Shown here: one piece after another, positions 51,574 through 60,540 of the stretch
Layout of the letters: each line of letters begins with the position of its first letter
Numbering within the stretch: the first letter of the stretch is position 1
NCBI RefSeq assembly: GCF_003716585.1
Contig: NZ_PTJO01000006.1
Span: forward strand, 110,176 to 174,175
Direction: 5' to 3'
DNA: 64,000 nucleotides
From: Corynebacterium alimapuense
GTDB lineage: Bacteria; Actinomycetota; Actinomycetes; Mycobacteriales; Mycobacteriaceae
Program-made: the position numbers and the translations under genes
The notes under the pieces: generated by a model
What the model saw: only the letters and a program-made list of their open reading frames with translations
Databases searched by the model: none
What the model was told of the DNA's origin: nothing

Positions 51574-53931
51574 CTACATCCGATTTTTAGTCCGGGCGGT
51601 AGCCTTCGCCGACCACGGATCCTCCGGCCACGGATGTCTGGGGTATCGCCCACGCATCTCCGCGCGCACCTGCGCATAGGGGCCGGACCAGAAGCTGGCC
51701 AGGTCATCAGTGACTGCCAATGGTCGCCCGGCAGGAGAGAGCAGGTGGAAGAGCACCGGTACGCCAGCCAACTCGGGAGAGCCAGCGAGGCCGAAGCATT
51801 CTTGCAGCTTCACCGACACCACTGGGCGCCCCGTATCGTAGGCGATCCGATGGCGGTTGCCGCTGGGAACTTGGAGCCGCTCCGGAGCCAGCTCCTCCAT
51901 CCGGGTTGCTTCTGGCCAGGGCAGAATTCGCTGCAGCGCAGGATACATATCCACGCGTTCTGCCGAGGTGCCGTGGGCCATGGCATCCAACTCCGGGCCC
52001 AGCCAAGAAGCAGGGTCGGCGGCGGTTGGGTCGGGCCACGGATCTCCCAGGCGTGAGTGCAGGAAACTCAGCCGCTCTCGGAGCGAGCGGGCCTTATCGG
52101 AGAAGCGAAACATCTCAAGACCGTGTTCGCGGATCGTGTTCGCTAACGCTTCGGCGGCTTGCTCCGGTGGAACCTTTACCGGGGTGTAGCTGAGCACAAT
52201 GGCCCCAATCCCGGTCACTTTCAGGCCTTTGACCTTCCCATTATCGACCCTCGCGCGAACCTCCTCAGTGACCCCGACGACCTCTCGAGCCTGCTGTTCG
52301 CTCAGCCGGGCCGCCGCTCTGATCGTCGCGCCTGCCCTGCCTTCCCGCGAGCTGTACCCAACGCGAGTGACCTCGGCTACGGCCAGCCATTCGGCGCCCC
52401 GAAGCGAGGAATTGGGCGGTAGGACTGCGCGAGTGCCGCTGGCCAGCAGGTACTCCTCGCCCGTAGTTCGAGCCACCCAACCTGGAAACGCCAGTGCGGT
52501 GATTACGCCTGGGTCGGAGGTCCCCGAGGCCGAACCTGCCAGTCGTCGCAAGCGAGTGACTTCTCGTTTGAAGGAGGGTTGCCCCCGCAAAGTGCGCAGC
52601 TGAGCACTGATGTCTCCTCGGGGAGAGTCCGCCAGACAGGCGATCACCTCCGCGGCGTTGGGCCCGCAGGTCAACAACGCGCGCCCAAGCCGTGGGTCTA
52701 ACGGCATCCGGGCGAGTTGTCGTCCCAGATCAGTGGCATGGCCAGCTTCCGATATCGCGCCGATGCCACGCAGCACCTCCTCGGCGGCATCGAGGGCGAG
52801 GGAAGGAGGGGCGTCGACAAACGGGAGTTCTGCTCCACGCGGTGTGCCCCAGACTGCGAGCGTCAAAGCAGCCTGGGTGAGATCTGAGGTTGCGATTTCT
52901 GGAGAGATATGCGCTGGTAGGTGTCGATAATCATGCTCCGAATAGCAACGGATGACGGTGCCTGGACCCTCACGCCCGGCACGCCCGGCGCGCTGATCGA
53001 CGGTCGATCCGGCCGCGCTGACGGTCACCAGGCCGGTCATGTGTCGGGCGGCGTCGCGGCGAGGAACCCGCGATAGACCAGAATCGACCACCACGCGCAC
53101 CCCCGGGACAGTCAGGGAGGACTCCGCGATCGAGGTCGCCACGATCACCCGCGGGCTATCGCTGGGCCGAAGCGCGGCATCTTGCTCGGATGAGTTCAAT
53201 GATCCATGCAGAGCCAGCGCGCCGGGAATCCGCGACACGACATGCTCAACCTCGCGCACACCCGGAACGAACACCAACACTGAATGCTCGCGACAAGCCT
53301 TTCGAGCCTGCAGCGCTAGGTGATCGAGGAACGCCGGAGTACATCCGAGCCGTCCCTCGTGCGGGGCATATTCGATCATCAAGGGATAGATGACGGCCGG
53401 GGTATCCAGCACCGGGGCGTCCATGAGCCCAGCGAACTTATCGACGTCCAGTGTCGCCGACATTGCCGTCACCACCAGATCCTCACGCAGTTCGGCCAGT
53501 TCCAAAATCATCCCCAGCACTAGGTCAGTATCTAGCTGACGCTCGTGGACCTCGTCGATTGCAACGGCCTGGATACCGGTGAGTTCCGGATCGGACATCA
53601 AGCGGCGCAAGAGCACCCCGGGGGTCATGAACTCCACGCGACTGCCAGGATGATGCTCGCCGCGGACGCTGAAACCGACGCGCTCGCCGATCCGGCTGCC
53701 ATCGAGCTGGGCGAGCCTTCTAGCTGCCGCCCGCACGGCCACCCGGCGCGGGGCGGTGACCAGTACTTTTCCACCCGTAAAGTTGGCTAGCGCAGGTGGA
53801 ATGAGCGTGGTTTTACCAGTTCCGGGAGGAGCTTGGATGACTGCGCGTTGGTTTCTAGCTAAAAGCTTGGGCAGCTGATCTATGGTCTCAGCCACCGGCA
53901 ACCCCTGGCCGATCCGGGAGAGATCAAACAC
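51574..53931 (-). CDS. hrpB: ATP-dependent RNA helicase HrpB
   Basis: A 785-aa DEAH-box helicase. Walker A is APPGTGKTTLIPPAL, motif II is DEVHER, motif III SATLD, motif V TSIAESSLTVPGV, and motif VI QRAGRAGREGPG. The HA2 and HrpB C-terminal domains follow, with SWLGPELDAM near the end. The role is in RNA remodelling and is non-essential in most bacteria. The start overlaps the acetyltransferase end by 8 bp. Confidence 0.94.
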   Translation of the reverse strand: MFDLSRIGQGLPVAETIDQLPKLLARNQRAVIQAPPGTGKTTLIPPALANFTGGKVLVTAPRRVAVRAAARRLAQLDGSRIGERVGFSVRGEHHPGSRVEFMTPGVLLRRLMSDPELTGIQAVAIDEVHERQLDTDLVLGMILELAELREDLVVTAMSATLDVDKFAGLMDAPVLDTPAVIYPLMIEYAPHEGRLGCTPAFLDHLALQARKACREHSVLVFVPGVREVEHVVSRIPGALALHGSLNSSEQDAALRPSDSPRVIVATSIAESSLTVPGVRVVVDSGLSRVPRRDAARHMTGLVTVSAAGSTVDQRAGRAGREGPGTVIRCYSEHDYRHLPAHISPEIATSDLTQAALTLAVWGTPRGAELPFVDAPPSLALDAAEEVLRGIGAISEAGHATDLGRQLARMPLDPRLGRALLTCGPNAAEVIACLADSPRGDISAQLRTLRGQPSFKREVTRLRRLAGSASGTSDPGVITALAFPGWVARTTGEEYLLASGTRAVLPPNSSLRGAEWLAVAEVTRVGYSSREGRAGATIRAAARLSEQQAREVVGVTEEVRARVDNGKVKGLKVTGIGAIVLSYTPVKVPPEQAAEALANTIREHGLEMFRFSDKARSLRERLSFLHSRLGDPWPDPTAADPASWLGPELDAMAHGTSAERVDMYPALQRILPWPEATRMEELAPERLQVPSGNRHRIAYDTGRPVVSVKLQECFGLAGSPELAGVPVLFHLLSPAGRPLAVTDDLASFWSGPYAQVRAEMRGRYPRHPWPEDPWSAKATARTKNRM

Positions 53932-54574
53932 CGAAGTTCAGACCCTCCACGGGTGCTCCTGCGGGCAGGTCCTCGCGTTCGAGCCGGTCATCGCCTTGGT
54001 TGAGCATGCGCACTACCCGGCCTGGCGAACCCAGTACCAGTGAATCAGCAGGCATATCCCGAGTGACCAGGGTGCCAGCGCCGATGACGCAACGATCCCC
54101 AATGCTGACTCCCGCTAAGACGGTGACTCCGGCTCCGAGCCAACAATCATCGCCGATGGTGATCGGATGAGCCTGCTCCCAGCCGCCCGCGCGCATCTCC
54201 ACATCATTGATGGGATGTCCGACCGTAATGAACTGACAATTCGGGCCCACCAGCGTCCTCGAACCGAAGGTCACCTCAGCGACATCCAGGATGACGGTAT
54301 TGAAATTGAGGAAGCACCCAGCGCCGAAAGTGGTATTGATCCCATAATCCATCTGCAACGGTGCGATGGCTTCTGGCACCGCGGAACCGGTGGCTAGTAG
54401 CTGGGTCAGGAGTTCATCTCCGCGCTTGCGATCAGTGTTGGCCAACTCGTTGAACTCCTTGAGCAGTCGGGCGCGGCGCTCACAATGAGCAATGAGCTCT
54501 TCGGAACCTGCCAGATACCACCGCTGAGCACGGAGATCGTCGAGAGAGCTATAAGTCTTGGGATCGAAGGACAT
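53924..54574 (-). CDS. Maltose/galactoside O-acetyltransferase family enzyme
   Basis: A 216-aa left-handed beta-helix acetyltransferase. It has the Mac N-terminal helix region (DRKRGDELLTQLL), DYGINTTFGAGCFLNFNTVILD, the catalytic His in FITVGHPI, and hexapeptide repeats ending VLGSPGRVVR. It probably acetylates a sugar using acetyl-CoA. It overlaps hrpB by 8 bp. Confidence 0.9.
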   Translation of the reverse strand: MSFDPKTYSSLDDLRAQRWYLAGSEELIAHCERRARLLKEFNELANTDRKRGDELLTQLLATGSAVPEAIAPLQMDYGINTTFGAGCFLNFNTVILDVAEVTFGSRTLVGPNCQFITVGHPINDVEMRAGGWEQAHPITIGDDCWLGAGVTVLAGVSIGDRCVIGAGTLVTRDMPADSLVLGSPGRVVRMLNQGDDRLEREDLPAGAPVEGLNFGV

Positions 54575-54774
54575 AGGGCAATTGTGCCAGCTTTCCGGCG
54601 ATGATTTCTGCCGATCTTCGAGGTGGGAGAACCGGTAGGCGTTTTCGACAGTCCAATAGTGATGCCCACGTGATTGCTGGTGAGGAATCCAGGAGTGAAA
54701 TTGTGTCCTACCGAGGTGCCCCCGATGACCGTTCGATCCTTCACCTGCCGGGAACGCTCCGAGTCTGGGATGGG

Positions 54775-55851
54775 ATGCCGTTGCCGCCGGCCGGGTTCGG
54801 CCTGCCGCTATCGATCGCGGAAGTTAGAACACGAGCTGCTCGACATCACCGCCTAGCGCCGTCGAACCCGCGGTTGAATCGGGAGATTGAGCGTTGGTTC
54901 TACCGGATTAGCCCAGCTCATGTGCTCGAACACGATCGCTTGAGAAGCAGTGGCCTGGCAGATTTTGATGCACTTAGCCACCCTCGAGGGATCCGCTATG
55001 CGGCTGATGCCCGGACCCGGGCGGTGGCTCACCTGCGAGAACACCCGAAGTGGACGGCCTCTGCATGGAGTGCGGCGGCATTGCTGGGAATCACTGAGTT
55101 CAGCGATGGAGCCGATGCCTGTTTCAGTTGCCCTAGCGATAGACGATTGACTCCCGATGCGCTGCACGCCACTCGTCAGCGGTTGGGGTTGGAGTTCAAA
55201 CCGTGGGTGTTGCATTTAGGCAGCGAGCAATTAGCTGTGACGCCACCCTTGTTGACCTTGGCCGGGTGTCTTCGCTCAGTATTGGCCGGGCAGCATGCAT
55301 GGGAGGTGCCAAAGGTTTCGCAGATGCCTGCACGCGAGGTGCGGGCGGTGCAGGTGATTGATCAATTTCGTCGACAGTGCGGTTTTGGATCCGAGCATCT
55401 GATCAGGGGTCTGCAGGGATTAATTCATGCGCGGACGGTTTGTCGTCTCGTGGATTGGAGCAGTCAACATGCGGATTCGCCGCCGGAGACCACCCTGCGG
55501 CTATTGACCCAGCGGGCGCTGGCGGGGCGCGGCGTCGAGTTCCGCGAGCAGGTCCCAGTATTCGAAGACGGCCAGGTTGGAGCTTTGGGGACTAGGTCAG
55601 GTCGGCCCAAGTTGTTGACGGTGCTCGACCTCGGGGAACCTGGACTCAAGATTGCTTTGATGTATGACGGCGGGCATCACCTCCAGCGTGGGCAACGAGA
55701 CCGAGACGCCCGGATCACCGCGGAGCTGAGCATGCAAGGTTGGTGGGTTCTACGGGTTTCGGCGGGAATGCTCCGGAATGGCGAGGACCTGACGCGCAAA
55801 ATTCGGGCGTTGGTGGCTGGGCGGCAGACTCATGGGGCGGCAGGCGGGTGA
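54775..55851 (+). CDS. Hypothetical protein with DUF559/PD-(D/E)XK-like C-terminal region
   Basis: About 358 aa if started at ATG 54775 (MPLPPAGFGLPLS); the frame is open back to 54601, but that part looks unlike protein. The last 100 residues resemble DUF559/Vsr-like endonuclease folds: FREQVPVFED, LTVLDLGEPGLKIALMYDGGHH and DRDARITAELSMQGWWVLRVS. The middle is unassigned. Actinobacteria carry many such proteins of unknown role. The nuclease call rests on pattern similarity, not on a confirmed active site. Confidence 0.55.
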   Translation: MPLPPAGFGLPLSIAEVRTRAARHHRLAPSNPRLNREIERWFYRISPAHVLEHDRLRSSGLADFDALSHPRGIRYAADARTRAVAHLREHPKWTASAWSAAALLGITEFSDGADACFSCPSDRRLTPDALHATRQRLGLEFKPWVLHLGSEQLAVTPPLLTLAGCLRSVLAGQHAWEVPKVSQMPAREVRAVQVIDQFRRQCGFGSEHLIRGLQGLIHARTVCRLVDWSSQHADSPPETTLRLLTQRALAGRGVEFREQVPVFEDGQVGALGTRSGRPKLLTVLDLGEPGLKIALMYDGGHHLQRGQRDRDARITAELSMQGWWVLRVSAGMLRNGEDLTRKIRALVAGRQTHGAAGG

Positions 55852-55885
55852 TTTCGGGTTGGTGCGGGTTGGTGCGGGTGTGTGA

Positions 55886-55988
55886 TTTCGCTGAAGGCGT
55901 ATTTTCTCACCGACCCCCTTTCGCTGAAGGCGTATTTTCCCTGTTCAGGATTCCGGGCAGCATTCGAGCTGGTGAGAAAATACGCCTT
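55886..55988. repeat. Three-copy repeat with direct and inverted units
   Basis: A 21-bp sequence (TTTCGCTGAAGGCGTATTTTC) occurs at 55886-55906 and 55919-55939, period 33 bp. The 18-bp stretch 55894-55911 has a perfect inverted copy at 55971-55988. Shorter repeats flank it: GGGTTGGTGC twice near 55856-55880 and GACACTC plus CCGACAG units at 55998-56030. No gene lies in 55852-56121. Confidence 0.85.
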
Positions 55989-56121
55989 TGGAACTCTGAC
56001 ACTCTCCGACAGCCCGACAGCCCGACACTCTGCCAGCCCACAAGCCTCCTCATGAACACACCGACGGCCCTTTTGGCAGCGCCCGAGCCAGATCACCTTG
56101 TCTTCTGCCACACTTGAACTT

Positions 56122-56859
56122 ATGACTGAAAACTCCAATGCCACATTCACCAAGAAGATCGCTGTCGTTACTGGTGGTTCCTCCGGAATCGGTGCAGCTA
56201 CCGCCGAGGCACTGGCCCATGATGGCTGGTATGTCATCGTGGCCGCGCGTCGTCAGGACCGAATCAAAGAAGTCGCAGAACGCATCGGCGGGTCTGCCAT
56301 CGAACTCGATGTGACTTCAGACGAGTCTGTCGAGCGGTTGGTGGCAGAGGTAGCCAAGTTCGGTCGGGTAGATCTCTTGGTCAATAACGCCGGTGGTGCC
56401 AAAGGCCTGGATCCGCTGCGGGAAGCCAATATTGAGGATTGGAAGTGGATGTATGACACTAACGTCCTAGGTACGGTCCGAGTGACCAAGGCGCTTTATC
56501 CGCTGTTGCTGGCCAGCGAGGGATTGATCGTCAATATTGGTTCCATGGCCGCGCTCAACGCTTATGCAGGTGGCTCCGGCTATAACGCCGCGAAATTCGG
56601 GTTGCGAGCACTAACCCGATCCATGCGCTTGGAAGAAGTAGAAAACCCGGTCCGCATCACTGAGATTGACCCAGGTCGAGTCGCCACCGATTTCTCCCTG
56701 GTCCGGTTCAAGGGCGATCAGGATAAAGCCGAAGCCGTCTATGGCGACAAGCTCAATCTCACCGCTGGTGATATTGCAGAGGCCATTCGCTGGGTCGCCT
56801 CGCTGCCAGCGCACATGAATATCGACTCGATGAATATCATGCCCCGCGATCAGGCCTAG
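56122..56859 (+). CDS. SDR-family oxidoreductase, YdfG-like
   Basis: A 245-aa enzyme from ATG 56122 (MTENSNATF). It has TGGSSGIGAATAEALA, NNAGGAKG, and YNAAKFGLRAL with its catalytic Tyr/Lys. The C-terminal NIMPRDQ ending matches the YdfG (3-hydroxy acid/serine dehydrogenase, NADP) group. A LysE gene follows 11 bp later, perhaps in one operon. Confidence 0.88.
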   Translation: MTENSNATFTKKIAVVTGGSSGIGAATAEALAHDGWYVIVAARRQDRIKEVAERIGGSAIELDVTSDESVERLVAEVAKFGRVDLLVNNAGGAKGLDPLREANIEDWKWMYDTNVLGTVRVTKALYPLLLASEGLIVNIGSMAALNAYAGGSGYNAAKFGLRALTRSMRLEEVENPVRITEIDPGRVATDFSLVRFKGDQDKAEAVYGDKLNLTAGDIAEAIRWVASLPAHMNIDSMNIMPRDQA

Positions 56860-56870
56860 ACTGTTCGGTC

Positions 56871-57533
56871 GTGACCACTGCCGCTTTAAGCACCCTGCTC
56901 GTCGTGTGGATCGCGGCCATTGTCTCGCCCGGTCCTGATCTAGTTCAGATCATCCGCCTCGGCTCACGGTCTCGGGCAACCGGGATCTGGTGCGCCCTGG
57001 GGATCATGCTGGGCAATATCTTGTGGATCACCGGGTCCCTATTAGGGCTATCTGCACTGGTCAGCGCCTATCCGCCGGTGCTTACGGCACTCCAATTGCT
57101 CGGTGGTTCCTATCTATTCTGGATGGGTACAGGTGCCGTGCGAAGTGGGCTAAAAGCTCGCAGCGCAGCTAGCACCGATCCGGAAGCAACGCCCCAGGAT
57201 CTTCCAGATCTGAGCGCCCTGCAGGCCGTGCGTCTGGGGTTGGCCACAAACTTGTCTAATCCCAAAGCGATTTTGTTCTTCGGTGCCATTTTTGCCCAGT
57301 TTATTCGCCCCGATATGGACGTGGCCTGGTCGGTAGCCGTTGCACTCATTCTCATTGTCACGGGTATCGCTTGGTTTGTGGGTTTTGCTTTGGCGGTAGG
57401 AGTGCTGGCCTCCAAAATTGTGCGCAATGCGGCGGTTATCGATCTCATCACTGGTGTGGTGTTTATCCTGCTAGCGCTGGTGATGATCTGGGAAGGTCTC
57501 CAGGGGTTAGCACTGGCTATTTCGGCACTCTAA
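56871..57533 (+). CDS. LysE/RhtB-family amino acid exporter
   Basis: A 220-aa protein with six hydrophobic segments. The RhtB N-terminal motif is VSPGPDLVQIIRLGSRS, and NLSNPKAILFFGAIFAQF lies before span 4. GTG start. It exports amino acids or similar compounds; the substrate is unknown. Confidence 0.9.
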   Translation: MTTAALSTLLVVWIAAIVSPGPDLVQIIRLGSRSRATGIWCALGIMLGNILWITGSLLGLSALVSAYPPVLTALQLLGGSYLFWMGTGAVRSGLKARSAASTDPEATPQDLPDLSALQAVRLGLATNLSNPKAILFFGAIFAQFIRPDMDVAWSVAVALILIVTGIAWFVGFALAVGVLASKIVRNAAVIDLITGVVFILLALVMIWEGLQGLALAISAL

Positions 57534-57591
57534 AACCGATATCCCGGTAGGCGGTACTGCTGCCTGGAACCCGATAAGTACACTGGCCATC

Positions 57592-57879
57592 ATGCAGGGA
57601 GCAGAGGTCGCGATCAGCGGTGAGACCATTAAACTTGGCCAGTTCATCAAGCTTGCCAGCCTGGTAGCTACTGGCGGTGAGGCCAAAGAGGCTATTGCCG
57701 CTGGACAGGTGAGTGTCAATGGTGAGGTGGATACCCGCCGTGGCAAAACGTTGCGCGTTGGGGACTTGGTTTGCGTTGCTGGCTCCTGCGCCCGTGTGAG
57801 TGCAGAGGCTGAGGGCGACTATTTTGACGAGGCTACTGCGGATGATGACTTTGACCCCGAGAAGTGGAGAAACCTGTAA
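57592..57879 (+). CDS. S4-domain RNA-binding protein (YaaA/RlbA-like)
   Basis: A 95-aa protein. The S4 fold is visible as IKLGQFIKLASLVATGGEAKEA and VSVNGEVDTRRGKTLRVGD. The C-terminal acidic tail (DEATADDDFDPEKW) is extra. Related small S4 proteins bind rRNA or DNA-processing partners. The stop overlaps the VOC start (TAATG). Confidence 0.87.
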   Translation: MQGAEVAISGETIKLGQFIKLASLVATGGEAKEAIAAGQVSVNGEVDTRRGKTLRVGDLVCVAGSCARVSAEAEGDYFDEATADDDFDPEKWRNL

Positions 57880-58685
57880 TGCCAGCTTTTGAGGCCATCG
57901 GTGGAATGCCGTATTGGATCGATCTGACTACCTCCGACGCTCGAAAGTCTGCGCACTTTTATTCCGAGCTGCTCGGCTGGGAGATTTCTGGCGATGATTA
58001 TCGCATCGCCCGCGTGCAGGGTCTGCCGGTCGCCGGGCTTATCCCGCAGCCGGCCGATGGCTCTTCGTTTCCGGATACGTGGGTGACCTATTTCTTGGCT
58101 GATGATATTGATGCCCAGGTCCGCCAGGTAGTTGAACTCGGCGGGCGAGTCCTTGCTGAACCCACTGACGTTCAGCTAGGCCGGATGGCCGTGCTTATCG
58201 ACGCCGCCGGGGCAATGTTTGGTCTCATCGAACCGGCCGGCGAGGATGCTTTTGTCGCGGCCGGCGAGCCGGGCACCCCAGTCTGGCATGAGCTGACCGC
58301 TACCACGGGCTTTGATGATGCCGTTGATTTCTATCATTCTTTGCTAGATTGGGAGCTGGTAGCCATGAACGCGGGGGAGGAGTTCACTTACACCACCGCG
58401 TTGGCACAGGGTGCCGCCTTCGCAGGCATTTGGAAGGCCGAGGGGAATTTCCCGCCCCAGGTGCCGAGCTTCTGGCAGAGCTATTTGGGTGTCTTAGATA
58501 TGGCCGCTGCGGTGGCTAAGGTCCCGGAACTTGGCGGTGAGGTGATCCGTGATCCTTGGGATTCGGAGTTTGGCCTTATGTGTTTGATCTCTGATTCCAC
58601 CGGCGCGACCGTCACGTTGTGTGAGGTTGAGGAACCGGTGGAGGATATCCGCGAGTCTGACCCGCTTGAGGGCTTTGAGTTCTGA
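57879..58685 (+). CDS. VOC-family protein with two glyoxalase-like domains
   Basis: A 268-aa protein from ATG 57879 with GGAGA upstream. The two halves are similar: WIDLTTSDARKSAHFYSELLGWE and WHELTATTGFDDAVDFYHSLLDWE. This duplicated VOC layout is common in actinobacterial hydroxylase-like or glyoxalase-like proteins. Function unknown. It is coupled to the S4 gene. Confidence 0.87.
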   Translation: MPAFEAIGGMPYWIDLTTSDARKSAHFYSELLGWEISGDDYRIARVQGLPVAGLIPQPADGSSFPDTWVTYFLADDIDAQVRQVVELGGRVLAEPTDVQLGRMAVLIDAAGAMFGLIEPAGEDAFVAAGEPGTPVWHELTATTGFDDAVDFYHSLLDWELVAMNAGEEFTYTTALAQGAAFAGIWKAEGNFPPQVPSFWQSYLGVLDMAAAVAKVPELGGEVIRDPWDSEFGLMCLISDSTGATVTLCEVEEPVEDIRESDPLEGFEF

Positions 58686-58953
58686 CCCGGTATTCGAGCT
58701 CGATGACCTGACGTCTGCGGTCCTCGCGCTTGTTGACGCGCTCCCGCCCGGCCAAGTGACCACCTATGGTGCGCTTGCTGCCGAGGTGGGTACTGGCCCA
58801 CGTCAGGTTGGCCGCATCATGGCCAACTATGGGCACCTGACTGCCTGGTGGCGAGTGGTCCGTGCAGACGGCTCCTCACATGATCCTGAACGCTCCGTCC
58901 CGCACTGGGATGTTGAGGGGATCGCCCATAATGGGCGTGCTGTGAAGCTTTGA
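58675..58953 (+). CDS. Alkyltransferase-like (ATL/MGMT) protein
   Basis: A 92-aa protein likely starting at TTG 58675, inside the end of the VOC gene, with GAGGG upstream. DALPPGQVTTYGALAAEVG and GTGPRQVGRIMANYG match the MGMT DNA-binding domain. The active-site PCHR is replaced by AWWRVVRADG, the Trp form typical of ATL proteins, which bind O6-alkylguanine and hand it to nucleotide excision repair. It cannot act as a methyl acceptor. Confidence 0.85.
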   Translation: MSSDPVFELDDLTSAVLALVDALPPGQVTTYGALAAEVGTGPRQVGRIMANYGHLTAWWRVVRADGSSHDPERSVPHWDVEGIAHNGRAVKL

Positions 58954-59044
58954 TTCTGTCCGCTATTGAGGCTCGGCTGTTGGCCTTGTAGTGGGTTCAG
59001 TGCTGCATACTTTTGATTGTGGCTGTAGTCACACATTGCAATAT

Positions 59045-59096
59045 CTATTGACCTATTGATAGAAAATTGAGTAAATTGCCTGTCAGGCGATAGAAA
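59045..59096 (+). promoter_or_regulatory. AmtR-like boxes upstream of amtA
   Basis: CTGT-CAGGCG-ATAG-AAA (59080-59096) fits the AmtR pattern CTAT-N6-ATAG with one change. A second, weaker site CTAT-TGACCT-ATTG (59045-59058) lies 22 nt upstream, and GATAGAAAAT stands between. AmtR represses nitrogen genes in corynebacteria. The 200-bp gap is AT-rich. Confidence 0.65.
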
Positions 59097-59153
59097 ATAA
59101 CCATGATAGTCGCCTCAACACTCCGAAACTGCAGGTAAGAAAGAGGTAATTGC

Positions 59154-60497
59154 ATGGATGTCGCAGATATTGCCTGGATCCTGACAGCGTTCGCTTTGGT
59201 GGGCCTGATGTTCCCCGGTTTGTCTCTTCTTTACGGAGGCATGCTCGGCAGCGGGCAGGTTCTTAACATGTTCATGATGGTCATGAGTTCGCTGGCCGTC
59301 ACCACATTTGTCTATGTCCTCTACGGCCATGGTCTAGTCCTCGGAAACTCCCTCGGTGGGTTGGGATTGATCGGCGACCCGCGAGAATACATTGGCTTCA
59401 ACTCGCTCATCGAAGATGATGGAGCTGGCGGAATCCTCTGGGGTGGCTTCTTTATCTTGTTTGCCGCTATTTCCCTGGCACTAGTTGCCTCCGGCGCAGC
59501 AGGGCGGATGAAGTTTGGCTCCTGGCTCATTTTCGGAGCTCTCTGGCTCACCTTCGTCTATGGTCCTTTGGCTCACTGGGTGTTCGCCTTCGATGACGAA
59601 GAAGCTGGGATCGTTGGTGGTTGGTTGGTCAACAACGTCGGCATGCATGACTTTGCAGGTGGCACGGCCGTCCATATGAACGCTGGTGCCTCTGGCCTGG
59701 CCTTGGCAATGGTCTTGGGTGCTCGTCGTTCCGGCCCCACCCGTCCCCATAGCCTGCCTTTGACCCTGTTGGGCGCAGGCCTGATCGTTGTCGGCTGGTT
59801 CGGCTTCAACGGTGGTACTGCCGGTGGTGCGAACTTCCTCGCCACCTATGTCGTGGTTACCTCCTTGCTGGCCGCTGGTGGCGGAATTATGGGCTTCATG
59901 CTCATCGAGAAATTCCGCAACGGCAAGCCCACTCTGTTGGGCCTGGTCACCGGCATGATTGCTGGCTTGGTTGCGATTACCCCAGCAGCCGATGCCGTCA
60001 GCCCGATCGGTGCCATCATCGCCGGCTTCCTCGGTGCAGCAGGTGCAGCGTGGGCAATTAGCTGGAAGTCCCGCCACAAGATCGACGATTCCCTGGACGT
60101 CTTCGCAGTCCACGGCATCGCCGGAATCGTCGGCGCCTTCTTTGTTATGCTCTTCGGTTCTGCAGCAGCCCCGGCCGGAGTCCAAGGTGTCCTCCTTGGT
60201 GGAGACACTTCCCTGCTCTGGCGTGAACCCCTCGCAGTTGTGGTCACCCTGACCTGGGCCTTCGGTGTCACCTGGTTGATTGCCACCATAATGACCAAAA
60301 TCTACGACATCCGAATCTCTCCAGAAGACGAAGCCGATGGCATCGATCAGTCGCTCCACGCTGAGTCTGCCTATGACATCCGCAGCACCGGCATGTTCGG
60401 CGCGACCTCTCGGGCAAGTGAGAGCCGTCGCCCTGTCAAAGCTGAGGCAAAGCCAGAAACCACGGTTGAACCGACCCCACCAGATAGTCCCAAGTAA
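59154..60497 (+). CDS. amtA: Ammonium transporter AmtA
   Basis: A 447-aa Amt/MEP channel with 11 membrane segments. Pore residues include the twin His pattern (in DFAGGTAVHMNAGASGLALAM and DVFAVHGIAGIVGAFF). GAAAGAGG precedes the ATG. There is no glnK gene next door; instead ocd and soxA follow, the same order as the C. glutamicum amtA-ocd-soxA operon. AmtR-like boxes upstream indicate derepression under nitrogen limitation. The C-terminal 60 residues are long and cytoplasmic. Confidence 0.95.
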   Translation: MDVADIAWILTAFALVGLMFPGLSLLYGGMLGSGQVLNMFMMVMSSLAVTTFVYVLYGHGLVLGNSLGGLGLIGDPREYIGFNSLIEDDGAGGILWGGFFILFAAISLALVASGAAGRMKFGSWLIFGALWLTFVYGPLAHWVFAFDDEEAGIVGGWLVNNVGMHDFAGGTAVHMNAGASGLALAMVLGARRSGPTRPHSLPLTLLGAGLIVVGWFGFNGGTAGGANFLATYVVVTSLLAAGGGIMGFMLIEKFRNGKPTLLGLVTGMIAGLVAITPAADAVSPIGAIIAGFLGAAGAAWAISWKSRHKIDDSLDVFAVHGIAGIVGAFFVMLFGSAAAPAGVQGVLLGGDTSLLWREPLAVVVTLTWAFGVTWLIATIMTKIYDIRISPEDEADGIDQSLHAESAYDIRSTGMFGATSRASESRRPVKAEAKPETTVEPTPPDSPK

Positions 60498-60540
60498 TCA
60501 AGCTAAAGCCCCCAAGTATCTGAAGAGCTAAGGACAAAAC

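Noticed and set aside
59481..60359. 292-codon frame antisense to amtA, Asp/Gly/Gln-rich
   Set aside because: The composition mirrors the hydrophobic amtA codons read in reverse, and amtA is certain. No ribosome site or motif.
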